Assembly: GCA_034440235.1 (NCBI GenBank)
Contig: JAWXBR010000054.1
Span: forward strand, 1 to 64,000
DNA: 64,000 nucleotides
Direction of reading: 5' to 3'
DNA from: JAWXBR01 sp034440235
GTDB taxonomy: Bacteria > Bacteroidota > Ignavibacteria > Kapaibacteriales > Kapaibacteriaceae
Under the pieces are notes generated by a model. The model ran no database searches, was not told where the DNA came from, and worked only from the letters and a program-made list of their open reading frames with translations. Below, in pieces: positions 8,187 to 15,618 of this stretch (positions are counted from its first letter, which is position 1; each line of letters begins with the position of its first letter). Both the position numbers and the translations under genes were made by a program.

Positions 8187-9562
8187 CGTCCCTCGCCCAG
8201 TAGCACAATGTTCTTGCGAGCGCCTTTTACGTTGCGTGTTGCATTGCGCGTGTCAATTACTACTCGTGCATGCTTCACAATCATGTCGATGTCGAACTGC
8301 GAGTGATCGGTTGTTATTACAACGACATCATGCCGACTTATAAATGACGGTGTAAGGGTCTTTCGAGAATGAAGGGTCTTGTCGTGCACAATCACACTCG
8401 GTATGAATGGGTCGAAATACGAGATATTCTCAATGCCATCGTCGAGAAGCAACTCTGCTACTTTGAGGGCTGGTGAATGACGCAAATCATCGACATCCTT
8501 TTTGAATGCCATTCCTAGCAATAACACGCGAGCCCGTGACATGCGTACATCCTGTTTTGCGATTTCACGCTCGATCATGCTGCGTACGTAGAACGGCATC
8601 GACTCGTTGACTTCAGCAGCAAGTGTAATAAAGTTTGTTACAAAATCGTACTCACGTGCCATCCATGCTAGGTAATACGGGTCGATAAGGATGCAGTGTC
8701 CGCCAATGCCGGGTCCAGGGTAGAACGGCATAAAACCAAATGGCTTTGTAGACGCAGCCTGCACCACTTCCCAGATGTTCACGCCAATACGGTCGCATAA
8801 CTGCGCGAGTTCGTTCACGAGCGCAATGTTTACACTTCTGAAGATGTTCTCAAGGAGTTTCTCCATCTCAGCAACTGCGGGAGAACTTACTGGCACAACT
8901 TCAGCAATAATCAACTTGTTTACTGCAACGGCAAGGTCGAGGCACGCCTTTGTAACACCACCCACAACAACAGGAGTATTCTGTGTTGTCCACACAGCAT
9001 TCCCTGGGTCAATGCGCTCCGGCGAAAAGGCAAGGAAATACTCGATTCCGCATTCATAGTTCGTTGCATCGAGTATGGGTTGTACATACTTTTCTGTTGT
9101 ACCGGGGAAGGTTGTGCTCTTTAAAATGATGAGCTGACCCGGACGTAACCGCGCGGCGATTTCTTTCGTTGCACTTACGATGTGCGATATGTCGGGGTCT
9201 TTGTTGGGTGTGAATGGCGTAGGCACGCACACATAGATAACATCACATTGGGCAACGCTGTCGAAGTCTGTTGTGGCTTTGAGCGTTTTTGTTTTTTTGA
9301 TAAGGTCTTTTATAACACCGTCGTCAAGGTCCTGGATATAGTTGCGTCCAGCTTGTAGCGACGCAATCTTCTCCTTGCTCACGTCAATGCCAATGGTCTT
9401 TATACCCTTGCGTGCAAATTCCATAGCGATGGGCAGACCAACGTATCCAAGACCTACCACACCAATGGTGCAGGATCCGTCCTGAATCTTCGCCATCAAC
9501 GTCTGTTCGTTCTTGCTGAGGTTTTTACGCGGTCGGCCTCTGCGCCGTAATGAGGTGCTCAT
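8183..9562 (-). CDS. wecC: Nucleotide-sugar dehydrogenase (UDP-ManNAc dehydrogenase type)
   Basis: The ATG at 9562 (459 residues) follows an AGGA ribosome site at 9567-9570 and avoids a 107-base overlap with rfbB. The protein is a UDP-glucose/GDP-mannose dehydrogenase family member: Rossmann motif GVVGLGYVGLP near residue 35, KSTTFPGTTEK, the catalytic cysteine in GGHCILIDPYYLAW, and GMAFKKDVDDLRHSPA in the C-terminal domain. It oxidises the C6 hydroxyl of a UDP-sugar to a uronic acid in two NAD-dependent steps. Tight coupling to wecB makes UDP-ManNAc the likeliest substrate. Its N-terminal extension contains RRRGRPRKN, which looks like an AT-hook and is unusual; a start at 9496 would remove it. 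Confidence 0.9.
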   Translation of the reverse strand: MSTSLRRRGRPRKNLSKNEQTLMAKIQDGSCTIGVVGLGYVGLPIAMEFARKGIKTIGIDVSKEKIASLQAGRNYIQDLDDGVIKDLIKKTKTLKATTDFDSVAQCDVIYVCVPTPFTPNKDPDISHIVSATKEIAARLRPGQLIILKSTTFPGTTEKYVQPILDATNYECGIEYFLAFSPERIDPGNAVWTTQNTPVVVGGVTKACLDLAVAVNKLIIAEVVPVSSPAVAEMEKLLENIFRSVNIALVNELAQLCDRIGVNIWEVVQAASTKPFGFMPFYPGPGIGGHCILIDPYYLAWMAREYDFVTNFITLAAEVNESMPFYVRSMIEREIAKQDVRMSRARVLLLGMAFKKDVDDLRHSPALKVAELLLDDGIENISYFDPFIPSVIVHDKTLHSRKTLTPSFISRHDVVVITTDHSQFDIDMIVKHARVVIDTRNATRNVKGARKNIVLLGEGR

Positions 9563-9572
9563 ACGATCCTGA

Positions 9573-10577
9573 TTAGAACTGTCTGTTTCGAAAATTTCTG
9601 TATTCGCCACTACTAATGCGTTCGCACCACGATTTGTGCTGTTCATACCATTCGATTGTGTTTGCAAGCCCACTGTCAAAGTCTTGCAGTGGTTTCCAAC
9701 CTAGGTGTTCAAGCGCTTTGTTTGAGTTGACTGCATAACGTCTGTCATGACCATGTCTGTCGGTGACGTGTGTTAGTAATGACTCAGCATGGCCAGTTTT
9801 CGTAAGGATTCTTTTAGCGATGTCAATATTGGCGAATTCATTACCGCCGCCAAGGTTGTACGTCTCACCAGCTAGCCCGCGCTCGAGCGCTGCCATAATT
9901 CCACGGCAATGATCATCGACATGAATCCAGTCGCGCACCTGCATACCGTCACCATACAAGGGCAAGCTCGTGTTCTCCAAGGCGCACATTATCATGAGCG
10001 GCATGAATTTTTCGGGGAACTGGTACGGACCGTAGTTGTTTGTACAACGTGTGATTACTGCGTTCAACCCGTGCGTATGTGCATACGCATGAACAAGGTG
10101 GTCGGCAGCTGCTTTCGAAGCAGCGTATGGCGACGAAGGAATGAGTGGTGACGATTCGGTGAATGGGTCTTCGTCTGGTTCTAGCGAACCATATACTTCA
10201 TCGGTCGACACCTGAACAAATCGCTTCACACCATGCGTTCGGCATGCGTCCATCAAAACAACCGTACCCGTGATGTTCGTTTCTACAAACGGACGTGCAT
10301 CGTTGATTGAGCGATCGACGTGACTCTCCGCTGCTAGATTTAAAACGGCGCCTATCGTAGGGTCTGACATCGTTTGCGCAACAACATCAGCATCCGTTAT
10401 ACTGCCATGCACAAACTGCACTTTTGGATTATCCAAAACACCCTCGAGATTCTCGAGGTTGCCCGAATATGTTAGGGCATCAAGTATGACAACCTGAAGA
10501 GGAGTTTCGTTCAGTATATGCCGGACGAGATTTGATCCGATGAATCCGGCTCCGCCGGTAACGAGAAGTGTTGTCAC
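9573..10577 (-). CDS. rfbB: dTDP-glucose 4,6-dehydratase
   Basis: A 334-residue extended short-chain dehydrogenase of the RmlB/RfbB type. It has the NAD-binding TGGAGFIGSN at the N-terminus, LNLAAESHVDRSI, the serine/threonine-rich VSTDEVYGSL containing the catalytic TDE triad, the YAASK catalytic pair, and NNYGPYQFPEK, which is typical of RmlB. It turns dTDP-glucose into dTDP-4-keto-6-deoxyglucose, the precursor of dTDP-rhamnose and other deoxysugars. The start is GTG at 10577. No rmlA, rmlC or rmlD lies in this window, so those steps must be encoded elsewhere. The stop lies 10 bases before the dehydrogenase start. Confidence 0.95.
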   Translation of the reverse strand: MTTLLVTGGAGFIGSNLVRHILNETPLQVVILDALTYSGNLENLEGVLDNPKVQFVHGSITDADVVAQTMSDPTIGAVLNLAAESHVDRSINDARPFVETNITGTVVLMDACRTHGVKRFVQVSTDEVYGSLEPDEDPFTESSPLIPSSPYAASKAAADHLVHAYAHTHGLNAVITRCTNNYGPYQFPEKFMPLMIMCALENTSLPLYGDGMQVRDWIHVDDHCRGIMAALERGLAGETYNLGGGNEFANIDIAKRILTKTGHAESLLTHVTDRHGHDRRYAVNSNKALEHLGWKPLQDFDSGLANTIEWYEQHKSWCERISSGEYRNFRNRQF

Positions 10578-10613
10578 AAACCCAACGAAAGGGAAAAAAG
10601 CTCACAAAACTAA

Positions 10614-12131
10614 TTAATTTGAAGGGGCTACCGATGGGGCTGCAGCCCTGCCCACGAGACGCATAACGCTGGCGGCCAACGACGGCATGGTTTCAGAATA
10701 CGTGTAAAGCCGAAAATCCGCAGGGAGGGTTTCCAGGCCATATGGACTTCCACACGAGACTATAACAATCGGACGTCCTGCGGCTAGCCGTGTCATAACA
10801 TCTGCCAGTCGATCCCACCCAGGTAGTGTACCACGGCCCGCGACCGCTCGTCCAAAAAACGCAAACACAATGAGATCAGATTCTGCGATGCCCTTAATCA
10901 TTTCTTCGAGGTCTTCCTCAGCAATCGAGCCATCAATAAAAGCATAATCACAGTTTTCCTCGGTTGCACCCGCAAGATAGTGCAGCCAAAGAGTTGCAGC
11001 TTCTGAATCACTTTCAGAGACCACAGCGAATGCTGCCACATGTTTACCAAGGATTGGCAACAGGTCTTCGCGGCCCATCGTGGAAATCGCCGCATTCGCT
11101 GCCTGAAGTGCAATCATTGCATGCGCATTCTGATCTACGGGCTCGGTTGTTTTTGTGGCTTTATTTACAAAGTCTCTCGCCTCTTGCCAACGATCAAGAC
11201 TCGTTGCGATGGCTTCGGAACTCACAATCGAGTTTGCTACTGCATTTCTCAAACCCGCTATTGCCATCATGGCATCCTCGGGAAGTAGAATTGCATCAAT
11301 GCCAGCATTCACAGACAGCACAGCTGCTTCTGCAGAATTCCATCGTTGGGTAATGGCTTGCATGTCCATGGCATCTGTGACGATCAGCCCCTTATAGCCC
11401 CATACCTCACGGACGAGTCCGGTAACAATGGCGTTCGACACCGAAGCCGGTAAGTCGGCATCGAGGAAAGGCATAATGATGTGACCCATCATAAGGCTAC
11501 GTACACCGGCATCGATTGCTGCTCGGAACGGAACGTATTCGCGTAACTCGGCTGTTTCGCGAGTTATGTGCACTGTAGGCATATCTACATGACTGTCGAC
11601 GTGGGTGTCGCCGTGGCCCGGTGCGTGTTTGGCACACGCTAGTACGTTGCGCGATTGTGTGCCTGTTACGTAGGCCGCAACATGTTTGGCGACCTGCTCG
11701 GCATTCTCGCCGAAACTTCGCGTGTTGATGATTGGGTTCGCAGGATCGGAGTTGATGTCACACACAGGTGCAAAATTCCAGTGCACGCCTAAAGCCTGGG
11801 CTTCTTCGGCAATACATGAAGCAACGTGCTCGGTAATTCCGGGAAGCGTGTGTCCGAGTGCCATTGCCCGCGGAAAGGCAATACCTCCTTCGAGTCGCAT
11901 GGGCAGTCCGTGTTCGTAATCGGCGGAGATGAGGAGCCTACCTCCGCTGCGCTCCTGCATGTCCTTTATCATGGTCGCGGTCTTTTCAAGTTCGCCTTGA
12001 AACACGCACACGCCACCAATGCCCTCGTCTATTAACATCATAATTGACTGCCGGTACAGGACATCGTCCCAGTTAGCGGCTTCGGCCCGAATGATGAAAA
12101 GTCCCGCTGGATCTGGATAAGTAGTTGCCAT
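10614..12131 (-). CDS. Glycoside hydrolase family 3, NagZ-like beta-N-acetylhexosaminidase
   Basis: A 505-residue GH3 protein. The NagZ-type motif KHAPGHGDTHVDSH spans residues 168-181 and includes the His/Asp pair that acts as general acid in this subfamily. The nucleophile aspartate is in VTDAMDMQAI (D253). A C-terminal GH3_C-like domain follows (about 350-505). There is no signal peptide, so it is probably cytoplasmic, as NagZ is, removing GlcNAc from imported muropeptides. It is co-directional with rfbB 36 bases downstream and may head the polysaccharide operon. A weak TAATTTAC box lies just before the start. A different hexosaminide substrate is possible. Confidence 0.88.
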   Translation of the reverse strand: MATTYPDPAGLFIIRAEAANWDDVLYRQSIMMLIDEGIGGVCVFQGELEKTATMIKDMQERSGGRLLISADYEHGLPMRLEGGIAFPRAMALGHTLPGITEHVASCIAEEAQALGVHWNFAPVCDINSDPANPIINTRSFGENAEQVAKHVAAYVTGTQSRNVLACAKHAPGHGDTHVDSHVDMPTVHITRETAELREYVPFRAAIDAGVRSLMMGHIIMPFLDADLPASVSNAIVTGLVREVWGYKGLIVTDAMDMQAITQRWNSAEAAVLSVNAGIDAILLPEDAMMAIAGLRNAVANSIVSSEAIATSLDRWQEARDFVNKATKTTEPVDQNAHAMIALQAANAAISTMGREDLLPILGKHVAAFAVVSESDSEAATLWLHYLAGATEENCDYAFIDGSIAEEDLEEMIKGIAESDLIVFAFFGRAVAGRGTLPGWDRLADVMTRLAAGRPIVIVSCGSPYGLETLPADFRLYTYSETMPSLAASVMRLVGRAAAPSVAPSN

Positions 12132-12197
12132 AGAGTAAATTACGGCACCATGAGGCGGTTAAGGTGTAACTAGGTTACTGGTATATGGTCAGTGCGC

Positions 12198-12824
12198 ATG
12201 AATTCACGAGAAAAGGCCGGTAGTAGTATGCACACCGGGTTAATGCATAGGCAACGAGTCACGGACTCTGATGAAGCGTCCGACGTCGATCTATACTCCC
12301 GGCTTACGCTGGAGGATGCCCCTGCGCAAGAAGCCCTGTCTGCCCTCTACCGACGTTATTCGCAGCGGATTTACACCTACTGTCGCAAAATCATTGGTGA
12401 TAACCACACTGCAGAAGACCTGCTGCAGGAGACCTTCATCAAACTCTATGACTCTGGTAAACAGGGTCGGATTATTGAAAACTTCCCAGCGTACTTGATG
12501 ACTATTGCGCGGAATCTCTGCCTTTCGTACCGTGCCCGAAATAAGCGCGCTTACGTTCAGGTTGAGGACTTCCACCTTACAGCTCGTGATGTGCCCTACG
12601 AACACAAGGAATTGTTGAGCCTCATTCACGCATCGCTAGAGCTGTTACCCGAAGACTACCGCGAAGCGTTCGTGTTGCGAGAATACAATGGGCTTACCTA
12701 CAGTGAAATATCAGATGTCATTGGCGAATCACTCGACGTTGTCAAAGTCAGAATCTTCCGTGCAAAGAAAAAACTGCGAGACATTCTCGCACCCTACCTC
12801 TCGGATTTAAATAACAACTCATAA
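12198..12824 (+). CDS. ECF-type RNA polymerase sigma factor
   Basis: A 208-residue sigma-70 family protein with only regions 2 and 4, as in ECF sigma factors. Region 2 covers about 45-110 (LYRRYSQRIYTYCRKII, AEDLLQETFIKLYD); region 4 covers about 150-205 (LLPEDYREAFVLREY, GLTYSEISDVIG, VRIFRAKKKL) with the helix-turn-helix. The start is uncertain: an in-frame GTG at 12192 and ATGs at 12228 and 12243 are alternatives, and no clear ribosome site decides. The gene is divergent from the GH3 gene and followed after 18 bases by a probable anti-sigma gene. The regulon cannot be told from here. Confidence 0.92.
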   Translation: MNSREKAGSSMHTGLMHRQRVTDSDEASDVDLYSRLTLEDAPAQEALSALYRRYSQRIYTYCRKIIGDNHTAEDLLQETFIKLYDSGKQGRIIENFPAYLMTIARNLCLSYRARNKRAYVQVEDFHLTARDVPYEHKELLSLIHASLELLPEDYREAFVLREYNGLTYSEISDVIGESLDVVKVRIFRAKKKLRDILAPYLSDLNNNS

Positions 12825-12842
12825 CATGTCTACGGTATCATT

Positions 12843-14033
12843 ATGACCCCAATCACCCCGGATGAAGCGCTTTACGCGTTTATGGATGGAGAGCTTGAAC
12901 TAGGAGACGAACAACCGTTGTTCGATGCCCTTGCTTCTCATCCAGAATTACGAACGGAAATGAAAGACGTTCTTGCCATCCGCAACGCTGTGCACCGCGA
13001 CGTACTGTTTCCGCCCGTAACGGCAGAGACGGGTATCCTAGCTGCTGCAGGTTTTGTGCCTCCAGTAGGCGCAGCAGTTGTAGCAACAGCACCATCATTC
13101 GTATCACGCGCGGTGTATACCGGAGGCGGTGTTCTTGCCGGCCTGCTCCTTGCATACTTCCTGTTCACGCCCGGAACAGGTACACCGCAAAACACACAGG
13201 CAATTGCAGGGGAAGGGTCTGCAAAGGGTCAGGTCGCCGAAGTCAGAACCGGCGCTGTACCAGAGCAACCTGCTGTTGCCGTTCGTGTTGAGACGCTATA
13301 CGTTCGTGTGCCTGCAAAGACGCCCCCTTCCCAACCCCTTACGCAATCGCCACTGTTTGCAGAGAATAATAGTTTAGATAATGCGAGGCTCCCAGAGACT
13401 TCGACTAATCTTTTCGTGAGCAAGGTGCCAGAGCAGAGCCAGCTAGCATCGAGTCCGACACGTTTCGGATCGCTGGTTAGCGACTCGCGTTTTGGTGAAG
13501 CAAGTCCACTTACACCTGGGTCAGTAGACCTGCCGGTGTCGATAACAATTCGGTCGCTGGCATCATCGCTTAACGGTGACGTTCGCATACCTGCTTCTGT
13601 AAACGATGCACTTGTTGCAAACTCTGCGTTTGCATTAGTATTTCCTGTCGCTACAAATCAGCGTGCAGGTGTAGAGTTTGGTGTCGAAGCATTCCATCAG
13701 GTGTTTCAGTCGACACGTAACGGAAGATCAGTCCAAGTAGATCAGACGCCAGTACTCTTCTGGCTTGGTGGCACGTACGAAGCAGCGCCATGGGAAGCAC
13801 CATTTCTCGAAGGCTTGCGTCCGTTCGTCAGCGTTACTGGTGCATATGCATTCTCGCAGGGTCCGGTTGCACGTGGTACGATTGGTCTTCAGTATCAACC
13901 TGCTGGTCCAGTTCGCATGAGCGCTGGTTACGACATGGCGGGTCTATGGTACTGGGACAACAGCAACCAGTTCTTCTCGTTCAAAAAAGGTTTCTCTTAC
14001 GGACTTAGCGTTGACCTCGGTGCGCTTCGTTAA
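12843..14033 (+). CDS. Probable membrane anti-sigma factor with periplasmic C-terminal domain
   Basis: This 396-residue protein directly follows the ECF sigma gene. The N-terminal 60 residues are acidic and helical (DEALYAFMDGELEL, SHPELRTEM), like anti-sigma N-termini, but the zinc-binding His-Cys-Cys motif is absent. One membrane helix lies at about 92-109 (TGGGVLAGLLLAYFLF). The rest would be periplasmic: a Ser/Thr/Pro-rich linker (110-230), then about 160 residues of alternating, aromatic-rich beta structure (GVEFGVEAFHQVF, GTIGLQYQPAGPVRMSAGY) ending in a pattern like outer-membrane barrel proteins. The anti-sigma role is inferred from position and N-terminal resemblance. A barrel-like tail on an anti-sigma protein is unusual. 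Confidence 0.65.
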   Translation: MTPITPDEALYAFMDGELELGDEQPLFDALASHPELRTEMKDVLAIRNAVHRDVLFPPVTAETGILAAAGFVPPVGAAVVATAPSFVSRAVYTGGGVLAGLLLAYFLFTPGTGTPQNTQAIAGEGSAKGQVAEVRTGAVPEQPAVAVRVETLYVRVPAKTPPSQPLTQSPLFAENNSLDNARLPETSTNLFVSKVPEQSQLASSPTRFGSLVSDSRFGEASPLTPGSVDLPVSITIRSLASSLNGDVRIPASVNDALVANSAFALVFPVATNQRAGVEFGVEAFHQVFQSTRNGRSVQVDQTPVLFWLGGTYEAAPWEAPFLEGLRPFVSVTGAYAFSQGPVARGTIGLQYQPAGPVRMSAGYDMAGLWYWDNSNQFFSFKKGFSYGLSVDLGALR

Positions 14034-14037
14034 TCTG

Positions 14038-14535
14038 TTAGTCTGCAAACTCTACTTTGGCACCTTCGAAGTCTCGAATGAGACTTCGATAGGAATCTGG
14101 TATGCGTTCTGAAAGATTTGTAGCAGGATTAAGGTGTACCAGCACACCGCGAGCAGTTGCTAGTATCGAGCCATTCTCGTGACGTATAACGTGCTCGAAT
14201 CCGAAAGAGGAATTTTTTACAAACGATACGCGTGTGAACACCGTATAGGCGTCGTCGAATTGTGCCGCCGACTTGTACTCAATTTCAGTTTTCGCTACCA
14301 CGAAGCGGTGCTTCGTAACAAATGATTGCCTGTCGATCGGCACACCGATATCGCGGAAGTATTCGATTCGTGCCGCTTCGAGCCAGTACAGATACACAGC
14401 ATTGTGCACGATACCCTGTCGGTCTACATCGTACGATCTGACGCGACTATGCAAGCGATGATTGAATGTGCCATGGTCGTCGATCGTAATCGCACCATGG
14501 TCAACTGTAGCTTCGGTTTTTTCTGCTGTAGGCAT
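14038..14535 (-). CDS. Acyl-CoA thioesterase, YbgC/FadM-like hotdog fold
   Basis: A 165-residue 4-hydroxybenzoyl-CoA-thioesterase-like protein. The family signature SYDVDRQGIVHNAVYLYWLE carries the catalytic aspartate in the DxxG-V-N-Y pattern, followed by EAARIEYF. These single hotdog domains form tetramers and hydrolyse acyl-CoA thioesters in the cytoplasm. About 25 N-terminal residues precede the fold. The gene is convergent with the anti-sigma gene, with only 4 bases between stops, and lies 17 bases downstream of the threonine aldolase gene. A TATCTTTA box sits 4 bases before its ATG, so it may have its own promoter. The acyl substrate is unknown. Confidence 0.88.
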   Translation of the reverse strand: MPTAEKTEATVDHGAITIDDHGTFNHRLHSRVRSYDVDRQGIVHNAVYLYWLEAARIEYFRDIGVPIDRQSFVTKHRFVVAKTEIEYKSAAQFDDAYTVFTRVSFVKNSSFGFEHVIRHENGSILATARGVLVHLNPATNLSERIPDSYRSLIRDFEGAKVEFAD

Positions 14536-14539
14536 AGGT

Positions 14540-14547
14540 TAAAGATA
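14540..14547 (-). promoter_or_regulatory. Possible -7 promoter element (TATCTTTA) of the thioesterase gene
   Basis: Read on the minus strand this is TATCTTTA, one mismatch from TAnnTTTG, ending 4 bases before the ATG at 14535. No Shine-Dalgarno is present. It has the same spacing as the perfect boxes at 23802 and 38010. Confidence 0.35.
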
Positions 14548-14552
14548 CGTGA

Positions 14553-15581
14553 TCAGTGGCGTTCTGCGAGGACACTTCGAACTATCACTGCGGCCTCGGC
14601 GACTTGGGAATCGGTGATCTGGTGGTAGAATACTGCACGAAGGACACCTCTACGTATGGGTGCCAGGCGTAGCCCCTTGGCGCTGCACGCTTGCACGAAA
14701 TCGGCGTCTGTAAAGCCCCCTACAGAAAAGCATACGATATTGGTTTGCACCCGCCAGCGTTCAATTGAAATGCCTTCTATATGGGCGAGCTTGTCGGCAA
14801 ACATCAACGCCCTGCGATGATCTTGGCCAATGTTCGGCACGATGGTGTCGAGCGCGTACATACATGCGGCAGCCAGGATGCCAGCCTGCCGCATTCCGCC
14901 GCCTAGCATCTTGCGCCACTTGCGGGCGCGCAGTATGTCCTCGTTCGACCCAATAATCAACGAACCAATGGGCGCACCAGCGCCTTTCGACATGCAGATG
15001 CTAAGGGTGTCAAAATTCTCTGCGACGTCGGCAGGCGAACACTGCAATGCAACCAGTGCATTCCAAAGTCGAGCGGCGTCACAATGCATCTTGATACTCG
15101 CAGCGTTGGCAAGAGCCCGCACAGATTGCATGTACCTCAGAGGCAGTACCGTGCCACCGTGTCGGTTATGTGAGTTCTCAAGGGCAATGAGGGACGTGCG
15201 GGCGTAGTAGTAAATGGCAGGACGTATTGCTTCGCGAATCTCGTCGAGACTCATACATCCGTCACTAGACTTAATGGTATTCAACTGTACGCGCGCAATC
15301 ACCGAAGCACCAGCGTTCTCGAAATGCATGATATGAGCATCTGCTTCGGCAATTACTTCGTCGCCAGTCTGCGTGTGTAGTGCGAGGCAAATCTGGTTGC
15401 CCATGAGGCCCGAGGGGACAAAAATCGCAGACTCCTTGCCAAACATTGCGGCAATACGTTCCTGCAGCGCATTCACTGTCGGGTCTTCTCCGTAGACATC
15501 GTCTCCTACCTGCGCTGACGCCATTGCTTCGCGCATACCCTGGTCTGGTACAGTAAGTGTATCACTTCGTAAGTCGATCAT
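14553..15581 (-). CDS. Low-specificity L-threonine aldolase (PLP-dependent)
   Basis: A 342-residue fold-type I PLP enzyme, the usual length for threonine aldolases. It starts with the characteristic IDLRSDT, then VGDDVYGEDPTVNALQ, FVPSGLMGNQ, ENSHNRHGGTVLP, HCDAARLWNA, and the PLP lysine in CMSKGAGAPIGS. The family cleaves L-threonine and L-allo-threonine to glycine and acetaldehyde in the cytoplasm. The gene is divergent from the acyl-CoA ligase gene, with 37 bases between starts, and a TAGATTCG box precedes its ATG by 4 bases. Related beta-hydroxy amino acid substrates cannot be excluded. Confidence 0.93.
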   Translation of the reverse strand: MIDLRSDTLTVPDQGMREAMASAQVGDDVYGEDPTVNALQERIAAMFGKESAIFVPSGLMGNQICLALHTQTGDEVIAEADAHIMHFENAGASVIARVQLNTIKSSDGCMSLDEIREAIRPAIYYYARTSLIALENSHNRHGGTVLPLRYMQSVRALANAASIKMHCDAARLWNALVALQCSPADVAENFDTLSICMSKGAGAPIGSLIIGSNEDILRARKWRKMLGGGMRQAGILAAACMYALDTIVPNIGQDHRRALMFADKLAHIEGISIERWRVQTNIVCFSVGGFTDADFVQACSAKGLRLAPIRRGVLRAVFYHQITDSQVAEAAVIVRSVLAERH

Positions 15582-15585
15582 GCTG

Positions 15586-15593
15586 CGAATCTA
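15586..15593 (-). promoter_or_regulatory. Possible -7 promoter element (TAGATTCG) of the threonine aldolase gene
   Basis: Minus-strand TAGATTCG, one mismatch from TAnnTTTG, ends 4 bases before the ATG at 15581. No ribosome site is visible. A matching box on the plus strand (15607-15614) serves the divergent gene. Confidence 0.35.
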
Positions 15594-15606
15594 CTTCGTA
15601 TAGCCT

Positions 15607-15614
15607 TAATTTTC
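15607..15614 (+). promoter_or_regulatory. Possible -7 promoter element (TAATTTTC) of the acyl-CoA ligase gene
   Basis: TAATTTTC, one mismatch from TAnnTTTG, ends 4 bases before the ATG at 15619. No convincing -33 element is seen. It would give a leaderless or nearly leaderless transcript. Confidence 0.35.
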
Positions 15615-15618
15615 GGAA

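Noticed and set aside
9563..9679. Longer N-terminus for the nucleotide-sugar dehydrogenase
   Set aside because: It would overlap rfbB by over 100 bases. The ATG at 9562 has an AGGA site and clears the rfbB stop.
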